From contig NZ_JAKZJU020000001.1 of NCBI RefSeq assembly GCF_022809315.2, positions 1-64,000 of the forward strand: a stretch of DNA of 64,000 bases, read 5' to 3'. The position numbers were made by a program, and so were the translations under genes. This stretch comes from Mesosutterella faecium. GTDB taxonomy: Bacteria; Pseudomonadota; Gammaproteobacteria; Burkholderiales; Burkholderiaceae_F. The notes beneath the pieces were generated by a model. The model did no database searches and had not been told where the DNA came from. It was given only the letters and a program-made list of their open reading frames with translations. Below are positions 16,038-22,487 of this stretch, one piece after another (position 1 is the first letter of the stretch; each line of letters starts with the position of its first letter).

Positions 16038-16928
16038 ATGAAAAAAATAGCAGCGTGCGCCCTTGAAGACCACAATCATTTTGTCAATATTTTCGTTACT
16101 GACGAGGCCATGAGTGTTGCGCTATTTTCGCCGTATAGCGGGGACCAGGACGCGATCTCTTCTGACCAGTGCGGAACCTTTTTGAATCAGCACAACACAT
16201 CCCCCTTCATGCTCAATAACGGAATCGTTGTGGCGGGAGCAGACCTCAAGGAAGGTCTGGCAGGTAAATTCATCTGCATTGGAAAAACTACGTATTTTTC
16301 CAGCCCTGTTGCCGCAAAAAATGCTTCTGTAGAGTGTTATGGGAGCGGGGAAATCACGGATCGTCGCTCCATGGCGTGGTTTGTAAAAAATGGATGGCTT
16401 TCTGCCCCGACCACTCGTAACCCGATGAGCTACTTCACGAAAGCAGGGACGATGCGCACTTTGCAGCTTGAACGCATGCAGCTTGCGGTACAGCTCATTA
16501 TGCCGTTTGCCTCTGAGTCGGTGACGAGCGACTACAACAGCATTCAGTTCAACTACTCTCCCACATACGGGTATCGTTGCAACCTTCCTGTTGAAGAATT
16601 CACGCTTGAACAGCTCCAGAATCACGGGAACGGATGGTCTCCGAACCCGGTTTTGGCTCTTTCTGGTCCTGAATCGACCGAGGAAGACAAAGATGCGGAA
16701 TTCTCTGTCTCCATGTCATGGGAAGACGGAACAGCAATTGAACACGATTCTGAAATTTATATTGATTCCACCGGTGGATACGTTCCTCTGCGCAGGCTTG
16801 AACTGAGCAATGGAGTGGGTAAATTCCGCATCCGGGCTCTGGGTCTCAAGGCAGGCGAGTCGTTCAAGGTGAAGGTGGGATGGCGGTATTTCACTGGTGC
16901 GGCTGAAAAGACGGTGCTCGTTGTATGA
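16038..16928 (+). CDS. Unrecognised protein of the cysteine-array cassette
   Basis: A 296-residue protein I do not recognise. No signal peptide or membrane helix. The first about 200 residues are mixed alpha/beta with scattered single cysteines; the last about 90 ('VLALSGPESTEEDKDAEFSV' onward) look like an immunoglobulin-like beta-sandwich ('GVGKFRIRALGLKAGESFKVKV'). GGGGGGATTT precedes the ATG. It lies between the arrays and the first radical SAM gene and overlaps the latter (ATGA), so it is coupled to the modification genes. It may be another virion appendage protein, a scaffold that presents the arrays, or a chaperone. Confidence 0.6.
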   Translation: MKKIAACALEDHNHFVNIFVTDEAMSVALFSPYSGDQDAISSDQCGTFLNQHNTSPFMLNNGIVVAGADLKEGLAGKFICIGKTTYFSSPVAAKNASVECYGSGEITDRRSMAWFVKNGWLSAPTTRNPMSYFTKAGTMRTLQLERMQLAVQLIMPFASESVTSDYNSIQFNYSPTYGYRCNLPVEEFTLEQLQNHGNGWSPNPVLALSGPESTEEDKDAEFSVSMSWEDGTAIEHDSEIYIDSTGGYVPLRRLELSNGVGKFRIRALGLKAGESFKVKVGWRYFTGAAEKTVLVV

Positions 16929-17866
16929 TCCGGCGCCTGAATATCGTACTGGGTGCGGCATGCAATAGGCATTGCTCCTACTGTTGCCAGGCGGCTCCCG
17001 CAGACAGGTTGTCGTGCGGCAAAACAGACTGGTCGGATCTCAGAGAAAAGCTTCGCTTTTATAACGAGCGTGGCGCCTTCAGAAAGCTTGAGCGCATCAG
17101 TTTCTGGGGTGGAGAACCCATGCTTTATTGGGGCGTTGTTAAGGCGCTCTACCAGGTTCTGTGTGACGACGGCGTTTATCCAGAATCCATTTACCGTGTT
17201 GCTACAAACGGGGATCTTATAAACGAAGATTATGTGCAGTTCGCCAACAGCACCCCAGGGTGGCTGACAACGGTGAGTTGGCACGACGGTTCTATATCAG
17301 AGAGCCAGTGGTCAGTTCTGAGACGTCTTGCTAACTGCTTTATAACGGGTCTGGTCACTAGCCGGTGGAGAGATGAAATTCCTGCCATGAGAGATAAATA
17401 TGAATCTCTTGGCCTGAGCCTGCCGGTACAGCTATGGCCAGTCCACCTTGTGGGCCAGTGCTCTGAGGATGACAAGCTCACCGCTAAAAGCGTTGATGAT
17501 GCCCTTGAATACATTCGAATCCTTGTCGCCAACCCTCAGGACCGTTTTTCTGCGTTTCTTCGAAAAAGCATCATTGTCCATGCATCCAGGCGCGGGCGAG
17601 AGAGGCCTGATTGTGGGGACGAGTCGGTTCTAACAGTTGATTTACATGGCCGTGAATACCTATGTCAACACAATCCGGTGCCTGAGACATTGAGTTCTCA
17701 TCGTCTAATGTCCGGAGCTGAAAACGTCAGAACTGGATGCCGCGAATGTGTTGCTTGGGACCATTGCGGAGGCGGATGTTTTCTTACTTCAAATCGAAAA
17801 GCAGAGTGCCGATTCTACCGGGGGTACGTTCGGCTAGGGAGATCTTTGAATGAAACTGCGTCTTAA
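16925..17866 (+). CDS. Radical SAM protein 1 of the cysteine-array cassette
   Basis: A 313-residue protein with the radical SAM iron-sulfur motif very close to the N-terminus (C13, C17, C20: 'GAACNRHCSYCC'), the SAM-binding 'ISFWGGEP' segment, and a C-terminal cysteine-rich region ('TGCRECVAWDHCGGGC...ECRFY') that resembles a SPASM/twitch extension binding extra clusters. Such enzymes install thioether, C-C or other crosslinks in ribosomal peptides. No precursor-recognition domain is apparent. It overlaps both neighbours (4 and 17 bases). A substrate in the upstream arrays is inferred from context only. Confidence 0.85.
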   Translation: MIRRLNIVLGAACNRHCSYCCQAAPADRLSCGKTDWSDLREKLRFYNERGAFRKLERISFWGGEPMLYWGVVKALYQVLCDDGVYPESIYRVATNGDLINEDYVQFANSTPGWLTTVSWHDGSISESQWSVLRRLANCFITGLVTSRWRDEIPAMRDKYESLGLSLPVQLWPVHLVGQCSEDDKLTAKSVDDALEYIRILVANPQDRFSAFLRKSIIVHASRRGRERPDCGDESVLTVDLHGREYLCQHNPVPETLSSHRLMSGAENVRTGCRECVAWDHCGGGCFLTSNRKAECRFYRGYVRLGRSLNETAS

Positions 17867-19088
17867 TGTTAGGGAGCGAGATGGATCGCGCCACGGGTGG
17901 GAATACGACAACGTGACGAACGAGCTGTGGCGAGAGGGCGAACTTCTTGATCTGTCGAAAGATGGGCGCTTATCACAGTATATGAGCGGCCAGACTCATA
18001 GAGGACAGGTTTTCTCCGACAGCAAGAGCAAGGATCTCTACGATCTGAGAATACAGTTAGGTCTCCGCTGCAACATGCATTGCCGTTATTGCGCGCAGTC
18101 GGATCGAGCTTTAGAGAAGGTGTGCTGGGGGCCCAAGGACGTACCCGCGTTCATCGCAAAACTCAAGGCCGGCAACGTCAATGTGACTGGCGTCATCGAA
18201 CTCTGGGGTGGAGAGCCTTTTGTTTATTGGAAGACTATTAAAAATCTTGTCCCTCAGTTGCGCGAAATGTATCCCAACGTCCGGTTTGCCATGATCACAA
18301 ATGGGACGCTTCTAACTGAAGACAAGATTTCATTCTGCGAGAAATATCGTATTGATCTTACATTTAGCCATGATGGACAGGGCTATCAGCTCCGCGGTGC
18401 GGATCCCCTGGACGATCCAAAAATGGTTGATCTGTGGAGGCTTGCGTTCTCAAAACTTCGCTGCAACATCAATTGCGTTCTATCCCCGGCAAATACAGAT
18501 ATAGAGCAGATCATTGAACACATTCATTCCCGACTCGGGGCTGTGCCTATCAACTTCGAAGGCATCATGACCCATGTAGGAGTGACAGATAAAGAATTGA
18601 TGTTCTCAGACAAGCAGTTGCTCACGCTCCAAAAAAACATTTTTACAGCAATGACATCCGGACCGTGGGCTAAATTTCCGGCGCTGGAGCAGCAGTGCCG
18701 CAGCCTTATCCAGATGCTAGTGAATCGAAAGAGACTGAACCCGAGAGCAGTTAAGTGCTGCATGCATTCTCCTGATAATGCTGCAGTTAATCTCAACGGG
18801 GATGTACTTTCTTGCCACGATCATTGCACACCGGACAAGTTTGTCGGGAGGATAGAGGACCTGGAGGGCGTGGATATCTCTCGCTGTTTTAAACCATGGA
18901 GCGAGAGGCCGGAGTGCCGCAGATGCCTTGTGCTGTCCATGTGCCGCGGCGCATGCCCGCAGATCGAAGGGCTGGCGCGCACGCTCACCTGTAAGAATGA
19001 GTTCGCGTACAAGTTCGCAATCTTCCAGTCTGTGTTCTGGCTGCTGTTTGGCCTGACGCTCGAATCGTATGCGCCGGCGGAGGGCTGA
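17850..19088 (+). CDS. Radical SAM/SPASM protein 2 of the cysteine-array cassette
   Basis: A 412-residue protein. Residues 1-65 are an extra beta-rich N-terminal extension ('DGSRHGWEYDNVTNELWREG'), possibly for substrate binding. The radical SAM motif is C74, C78, C81 ('LRCNMHCRYCAQ'), followed by 'ELWGGEPFVYW'. The C-terminus has a SPASM-like set of cysteines ('VKCCMHSP', 'DVLSCHDHC', 'ECRRCLVLSMCRGACPQ'). It resembles anaerobic sulfatase-maturase-type enzymes in layout. It is not a simple duplicate of protein 1: size, extension and spacing differ, so two different reactions or two-step processing are possible. A terminator follows within 40 bases. Confidence 0.87.
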   Translation: MKLRLNVRERDGSRHGWEYDNVTNELWREGELLDLSKDGRLSQYMSGQTHRGQVFSDSKSKDLYDLRIQLGLRCNMHCRYCAQSDRALEKVCWGPKDVPAFIAKLKAGNVNVTGVIELWGGEPFVYWKTIKNLVPQLREMYPNVRFAMITNGTLLTEDKISFCEKYRIDLTFSHDGQGYQLRGADPLDDPKMVDLWRLAFSKLRCNINCVLSPANTDIEQIIEHIHSRLGAVPINFEGIMTHVGVTDKELMFSDKQLLTLQKNIFTAMTSGPWAKFPALEQQCRSLIQMLVNRKRLNPRAVKCCMHSPDNAAVNLNGDVLSCHDHCTPDKFVGRIEDLEGVDISRCFKPWSERPECRRCLVLSMCRGACPQIEGLARTLTCKNEFAYKFAIFQSVFWLLFGLTLESYAPAEG

Positions 19089-19126
19089 CCATGTGCACGA
19101 CTCAGTCAAGATTTTTAGACAAGACG

Positions 19127-19150
19127 GCCGCCCGAATAGGCGGCTTTTTT
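19127..19150 (+). terminator. Intrinsic terminator after the radical SAM genes
   Basis: Perfect GCCGCC/GGCGGC stem with a six-base loop, followed by six T. It closes the cysteine-array cassette and separates it from the lysis genes. Confidence 0.85.
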
Positions 19151-19183
19151 AATTCCCCGAATCTAGCTAAGGGGGCTTTACCG

Positions 19184-19351
19184 ATGGGAGTTGCTGGAAT
19201 GGATTTTGCAGGACTGACGCTTGGCGAGCTGGTTCAGCTGCTGACTCTGATCTATACAGCGCTTCTCATCCTCGGGGCGATCCCGAAAGCGATAGCGGGC
19301 ATCCAGGCGCTGAAGGATCGGTTTAGATCCAAGGGGAAGGAAGAAGAATAA
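19184..19351 (+). CDS. Small membrane protein, holin candidate
   Basis: The ATG at 19184 gives 55 residues with one long hydrophobic stretch ('LVQLLTLIYTALLILGAIP') and a basic C-terminal tail, a plausible small holin. An in-frame ATG at 19091 would read through the terminator at 19127, so I reject it. It starts the lysis block (membrane proteins, lysozyme, spanins). Holin function is inferred from position. Confidence 0.55.
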   Translation: MGVAGMDFAGLTLGELVQLLTLIYTALLILGAIPKAIAGIQALKDRFRSKGKEEE

Positions 19352-19420
19352 AAGCAAACCCGGCGGGAGCTGGAACTCCGGCCGGGCACTAAATACACGA
19401 CATAGATGGGTGGCATCTAT

Positions 19421-19615
19421 ATGGAAGATGATACCAAAGAAAGATTAGACAGGCTAGAGGCTTTTATGGATGAGCAAAGGTTGGAAAAAGTTCAGCAAGC
19501 CGCCATTGATAACTACAAAAAAGAGCGTTTCCATTATTGGAAAGAGAGAGTCTTAGTCGCTTGCGCTCTTATCGGAGGTGTTCTCGGCGTAATCGGGTTC
19601 GTCCGATCACTGTGA
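19421..19615 (+). CDS. Small coiled-coil membrane protein, XhlA-like (lysis)
   Basis: A 64-residue protein starting at the ATG at 19421: a charged helical N-terminal half ('ERLDRLEAFMDEQRLEKVQQ') and a C-terminal membrane helix ('VLVACALIGGVLGVIGFV'). This layout matches XhlA/haemolysin-like phage lysis proteins. It directly precedes the lysozyme gene. It could be a holin or an anti-holin; two small membrane proteins in a lysis block often form such a pair. Confidence 0.55.
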   Translation: MEDDTKERLDRLEAFMDEQRLEKVQQAAIDNYKKERFHYWKERVLVACALIGGVLGVIGFVRSL

Positions 19616-19635
19616 GGACTCAGGGAGCTTTTCTC

Positions 19636-20097
19636 ATGAATCGCTATCAAATAGCAGCCATGACCGTATCAGCCGCCACGTTGGTAGGGATCGCCGGGTA
19701 CGAAGGCTACTCCTCGGTGGCTTATGTTCCGGTAAAGGGCGATGCCCCGACTATCGGATGGGGTACGACAACGGGAGTGAAGAAAGGCGACACTATCGAG
19801 CCGACGCAGGCGCTCCAGAGACTGTACCGGGATACCGAGACGGCGAAGGCCGGAATAAGTAACTGCATCAAAGTCCCGATAAGCCAAGGGGAACTAGATG
19901 CGTATCTGTCGCTTTCTTACAACATCGGGGCCGGGGCGTTTTGCAAGTCGACGCTTGTGAAGAGGCTGAACCGCGGCGATTACGCCGGAGCGTGCTCGGA
20001 GATTAAGCGCTGGTGCTACTTCAAGGGAAAAAAGTTACCCGGTTTAGTCGAGAGAAGAGAGAAGGAATACCGGACGTGCTTGAGGGGGCAGCCATGA
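19636..20097 (+). CDS. Endolysin, lysozyme family (GH24), signal-anchor type
   Basis: The ATG at 19636 gives 153 residues. The N-terminus is a weakly hydrophobic Ala/Gly-rich segment ('IAAMTVSAATLVGIAGYEGY') that looks like a signal-anchor-release sequence, so the enzyme may be exported by Sec without a holin. The catalytic Glu is E23 (GYEGY), followed by 'AYVPVKGDAPTIGWGTT', the GH24 active-site string, and 'SLSYNIGAGAFCKSTLVKRL'. It cuts peptidoglycan glycan strands. It overlaps the spanin gene start by 4 bases. Confidence 0.9.
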   Translation: MNRYQIAAMTVSAATLVGIAGYEGYSSVAYVPVKGDAPTIGWGTTTGVKKGDTIEPTQALQRLYRDTETAKAGISNCIKVPISQGELDAYLSLSYNIGAGAFCKSTLVKRLNRGDYAGACSEIKRWCYFKGKKLPGLVERREKEYRTCLRGQP

Positions 20098-20588
20098 CAA
20101 AACTAACGCTACTGAAAATTCTTGCCTTCATTGCATACATAGTTACGCTCTTCGCCGCCGGCTACCAGTACGGGCACCAGAAGACAGCTGCGGCCTACGA
20201 GGCACAGATAGCGAAAGACAGGGCCGCACAGGCTGAAGCGGCCCAGAAACTCGAAACCGAATACAGGGAGAAAGAAAATGAAAATGCAAAGAGGGTCGCT
20301 ACGGCTCTGGCTGCGCGAGACAAGGCTCTGGCTGATGCTGGCGCTGTGCGGGCTGACGCTGTTCGGCTGCGCCAGTCAACCAAAGACCTCAGTACTCAAC
20401 TGTCCCGAGCCGCCGCAAGCCACGCCGCTGCCGGAGACAGTAGCAGCGAGCGACTCGGGAAATGCGAAGACCTTCTCGCAGAAAGTGCAGCGCTTCTCGG
20501 AGAAAGTGTCGACCTGGCAGCGGAAGGTGCAGGACTATCTACAAAAATAGCAGCGGATAAAGATACGATTCTGAAAGCTGTTCATTAA
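20094..20588 (+). CDS. Inner-membrane spanin (Rz-like)
   Basis: A 164-residue protein starting at the ATG at 20094 with an N-terminal membrane anchor ('LLKILAFIAYIVTLFAAGYQYG') and a long Ala/Glu/Lys-rich periplasmic coiled coil, the Rz design. It overlaps the lysozyme stop by 4 bases, and a second gene for the outer-membrane partner is embedded in another frame. Together they fuse inner and outer membrane in the last lysis step. Confidence 0.85.
   Translation: MTKLTLLKILAFIAYIVTLFAAGYQYGHQKTAAAYEAQIAKDRAAQAEAAQKLETEYREKENENAKRVATALAARDKALADAGAVRADAVRLRQSTKDLSTQLSRAAASHAAAGDSSSERLGKCEDLLAESAALLGESVDLAAEGAGLSTKIAADKDTILKAVH
20278..20550 (+). CDS. Outer-membrane spanin lipoprotein (Rz1-like), nested inside Rz
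   Basis: A 90-residue protein fully contained within the Rz gene in a different frame. It has a signal sequence with a lipobox ('LALCGLTLFGC', lipidated Cys at the end) and a Pro-rich start of the mature part ('CPEPPQATPLPE'), the features of Rz1. Nesting of Rz1 in Rz is a known arrangement of phages such as lambda. This supports both spanin calls. Confidence 0.82.
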   Translation: MKMQRGSLRLWLRETRLWLMLALCGLTLFGCASQPKTSVLNCPEPPQATPLPETVAASDSGNAKTFSQKVQRFSEKVSTWQRKVQDYLQK

Positions 20589-20603
20589 TCCGGGCGACCA
20601 TTT

Positions 20604-20768
20604 TCACCACTTGACGAAAATGATTTCGTTGTGGTAGCAGCGTGGGACTCTAACCATCACCGCGTTCGGTGAAGTGGGACTGGTGGCAGGAAGGGTGGCA
20701 CGAGAAAATATCCCCGACTGGAAGCCCGTAAATACGAGTGGTACGCTCCCCTCCTCGGATACCACCAT
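20604..20768 (-). CDS. Possible small protein, unknown (54 residues)
   Basis: On the minus strand a GGGGAG ribosome site lies 7 bases before an ATG at 20768. The 54-residue frame contains 'SGIFSRATLPATSPTSPNAV' and 'VPRCYHNEIIF', which looks like a real protein sequence rather than a shadow, and faintly recalls small phage proteins of the Ash/Icd-like group. It lies in the 735-base stretch after the spanins (20589-21324) that otherwise holds no clear gene. The same DNA could instead be a structured RNA region. Low confidence. Confidence 0.35.
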   Translation of the reverse strand: MVVSEEGSVPLVFTGFQSGIFSRATLPATSPTSPNAVMVRVPRCYHNEIIFVKW

Positions 20769-20913
20769 GGGGTTTCTCCCCGTCCCCCAATCGTTTCAAA
20801 ATCATTGATTTTTAATTCATTCCCGCTTTTTCTTTGTTTCCCATTGTGTCAGAACAACCCTTTTTTCCCAAAAACAGGAGACTCACGCGGGGATTTTCCT
20901 GGGGAATCAATCC

Positions 20914-21318
20914 TCAGGTGCCGCGGCTTTCCCTGCCGGTTCTTCTGTTTAGTCCCGCCTGTATGCCTGCCGCACACCGCGAGCGGGCAGACTGATTCCG
21001 CCAGGCTTCAGCCTTTTCGTCATCCAAAGCGCAGCCCGGGACAGCACCGGGCAGGCCGAACCACTTCAGCACATCAGCACCGGGCTTTTGCCAGTTGAAA
21101 TCCGGGAATAGTCCGCCAGGACAGAGTTTTTGGGAGAAGCTGCCCGCCCGCTCATGACAGGCAGCCTGAATCACGGCGCGCGCTGCCAGCGCTCCGCGGA
21201 CCTGAGGAAAAAACAAAAGGAAATCAAGGATAAGGAGTGATGGCGGTGCGGGAGTCGGACTTGAAAATACAGCTTTATTCAAATTGTTATTAACCTGAAA
21301 GTCGTCTAATGAAACCAC
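20914..21318 (-). CDS. Doubtful ORF, possibly a phage Ash/Icd-like fragment
   Basis: A 134-residue minus-strand frame. Its second half ('WQKPGADVLKWFGLPGAVPG' followed by 'CALDDEKAEAWRNQSARS') looks like a conserved phage sequence rather than a random frame, while its first 40 residues run through the tRNA-like repeat at 21245-21265 and cannot be original coding sequence of an intact phage gene. It may be the remains of the same gene as the small frame at 20604-20768, split by frameshift. I list it only so that the 20,589-21,324 stretch is accounted for. Confidence 0.25.
   Translation of the reverse strand: MVSLDDFQVNNNLNKAVFSSPTPAPPSLLILDFLLFFPQVRGALAARAVIQAACHERAGSFSQKLCPGGLFPDFNWQKPGADVLKWFGLPGAVPGCALDDEKAEAWRNQSARSRCAAGIQAGLNRRTGRESRGT
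21245..21265. repeat. tRNA-Leu 3'-end remnant, candidate attachment site
   Basis: These 21 bases repeat the 3' end of the intact tRNA-Leu (24970-24991) with a single missing base: GGTGCGGGA then GTCGGACTTGAA, in the same orientation. Integrases of this type often use tRNA 3' ends, so this is a good candidate for an att site bounding the phage structural region on one side and the integrase module (21,266-24,968) on the other. Confidence 0.65.
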
Positions 21319-21324
21319 GAAAAC

Positions 21325-21549
21325 TCAGTGAGTGATCCCCAGCATTTCAAGGAACAACTCATCTCGCCGGATGGACTCCGTGCTCCAGCGCTGAGCACCT
21401 TTGGGCGTCAGAACCGTCGTCGTTTCAACACAATCAAACCATTCCAGAATCTGAACAAGGGAATGCGCCTCAAGCCACCGCTTGAGGCCGCGCTCCAGTG
21501 TCAGCTCCTTGCCTTTCTCTTTGTGCCTTGCGCAGTACTTGTCGGACAT
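21325..21549 (-). CDS. Small protein of the integrase module, unknown
   Basis: A 74-residue minus-strand frame from the ATG at 21549 (an upstream ATG at 21567 adds six residues). It begins 'MSDKYCARHKEKGKELTLER' and has a charged helical character ('GLKRWLEAHSLVQILEWFDC'). No family recognised. It sits right inside the tRNA-like repeat, at the end of the module. No clear ribosome site, so moderate confidence only. Confidence 0.45.
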   Translation of the reverse strand: MSDKYCARHKEKGKELTLERGLKRWLEAHSLVQILEWFDCVETTTVLTPKGAQRWSTESIRRDELFLEMLGITH

Positions 21550-21619
21550 AGGTATGGCGCCTGACATCCCGGATAGGCGCAGATGTGGAGCAGAGCCACG
21601 GTTTTTCTTTAATCAAACC

Positions 21620-21660
21620 AATATCATATCAAACCATTATTAATGTCTAAATATGATATT
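21620..21660. promoter_or_regulatory. AT-rich inverted repeat upstream of the HicB-like gene
   Basis: Perfect 10-base arms AATATCATAT (21620-21629) and ATATGATATT (21651-21660) separated by 21 bases, inside an AT-rich stretch that looks like a promoter. HicB-type antitoxins bind such palindromes upstream of their own operon, so autoregulation is likely but inferred. Confidence 0.5.
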
Positions 21661-21688
21661 GTCTGAATCAGAAAGGAGGTGATGCTTA

Positions 21689-21811
21689 CTGGATGAAACA
21701 AAGGTAGTACGGAAGTTCTCCTTCGAGATCAATCTCAAGATCCTCAAAGTCAAGATAGAGATCCCGAAGGAAACAACCGAAGAACGGAAAGCGGAGCCCC
21801 GTAAGAAGTAG
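21689..21811 (+). CDS. Possible 40-residue protein with CTG start behind a perfect Shine-Dalgarno
   Basis: The sequence AAAGGAGGTGAT (21672-21683) is a full match to the 16S 3' end. The only longer frame behind it starts at CTG 21689 and encodes a very basic, Lys/Glu-rich peptide ('FSFEINLKILKVKIEIPKE'). ATG frames nearby stop after a few codons. It would stand where HicA normally does but does not look like HicA. Start codon and even coding status are uncertain. Confidence 0.35.
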   Translation: MDETKVVRKFSFEINLKILKVKIEIPKETTEERKAEPRKK

Positions 21812-21819
21812 CACCGCAA

Positions 21820-21839
21820 GCCCCCGGGAAACCGGGGGC
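21820..21839. terminator. Stable hairpin without T-run
   Basis: Perfect 8-bp stem GCCCCCGG/CCGGGGGC with a GAAA tetraloop, right after the small CTG-start frame and 38 bases before the HicB-like ATG. It may attenuate transcription or protect the message end; with no T-run it is not a classical terminator. Confidence 0.45.
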
Positions 21840-21876
21840 GTCATCCGCCAAAGCAAGCACCTCCAAGGAATATTTT

Positions 21877-22302
21877 ATGAGATACGCCGTAAAACTTACA
21901 AAGCTTTCAAATGGCAAATACAAAGCCGAAAGCGAAGATCTTGGCGCTTCTGTAACAGACGAATTCAGCACGGAGTCCGAAGCGCTCGATTTCATGTGCG
22001 AAGCCCTTCCGGGAATGATGTATCTCCTGTATAGAAAGCACAGGAAACCCATTCCCATGCCCAAAGCGGCCGGCGACCATTACATTTATGTTCCGGCTCG
22101 CGTTCAGGCAAAGATCCTTCTCTGGAACAAAATGATTGAGAAAGGAATCGGAGTCAATGAACTGGCCAGGAAACTCGGCATTCCCCAAGCCAACGCTTCA
22201 AGGCTCACCGACATGTCGCAGGATAAGGCGAGCATGGAGGCGATTGAAAACGCCCTGATTGCAATTGGCAGCCAGTTCGATCTTTCTACGGTTAACAACT
22301 AA
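21877..22302 (+). CDS. HicB-like antitoxin / repressor
   Basis: A 141-residue protein. The N-terminal half has the HicB fold pattern ('MRYAVKLTKLSNGKYKAESE', 'SEALDFMCEAL'), the C-terminal half a helix-turn-helix ('GIGVNELARKLGIPQANASR'). AAGGAAT precedes the ATG. HicB normally neutralises the HicA RNase and represses the operon. No HicA-like dsRNA-binding ORF is visible upstream or downstream, so it is an orphan and may work as a plain regulator of the integrase module. It is the only plus-strand multi-domain gene in the module. Confidence 0.75.
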   Translation: MRYAVKLTKLSNGKYKAESEDLGASVTDEFSTESEALDFMCEALPGMMYLLYRKHRKPIPMPKAAGDHYIYVPARVQAKILLWNKMIEKGIGVNELARKLGIPQANASRLTDMSQDKASMEAIENALIAIGSQFDLSTVNN

Positions 22303-22452
22303 ATCAAGCCCGTCCTCCGTGCAATCGATCCTCGAAGATCCTACTTTTCCCACCCCAATCCGCTTTCAGCTCGAATAAAGCAAGCGGTGGAAACTCGGAG
22401 ACGTTTTGGCCTGGGCGAATTCGAAAAGAAAGGCTTTCGCATGAAGCGCGAC

Positions 22453-22482
22453 AAGGCCCCTGTAGACGCCGCAGGGGCTTTA
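22453..22482 (+). terminator. Intrinsic terminator downstream of the HicB-like gene
   Basis: GCCCCTG/CAGGGGC stem (22456-22462 with 22472-22478, extendable with weak pairs) followed by CTTTATTATTT. It also separates the convergent DUF1828/DUF1829 gene. The 150 bases between the gene and this hairpin show no further feature. Confidence 0.6.
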
Positions 22483-22487
22483 TTATT

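Noticed and set aside
19091..19183. Upstream start of the small holin-like protein at 19091
   Set aside because: This would read through the terminator at 19127-19150 and adds a non-conserved, non-hydrophobic segment.
20805..21098. Plus-strand frame after the spanins (97 residues)
   Set aside because: No ribosome site, Cys/Pro/Phe-rich irregular composition, and better-looking sequence on the opposite strand.
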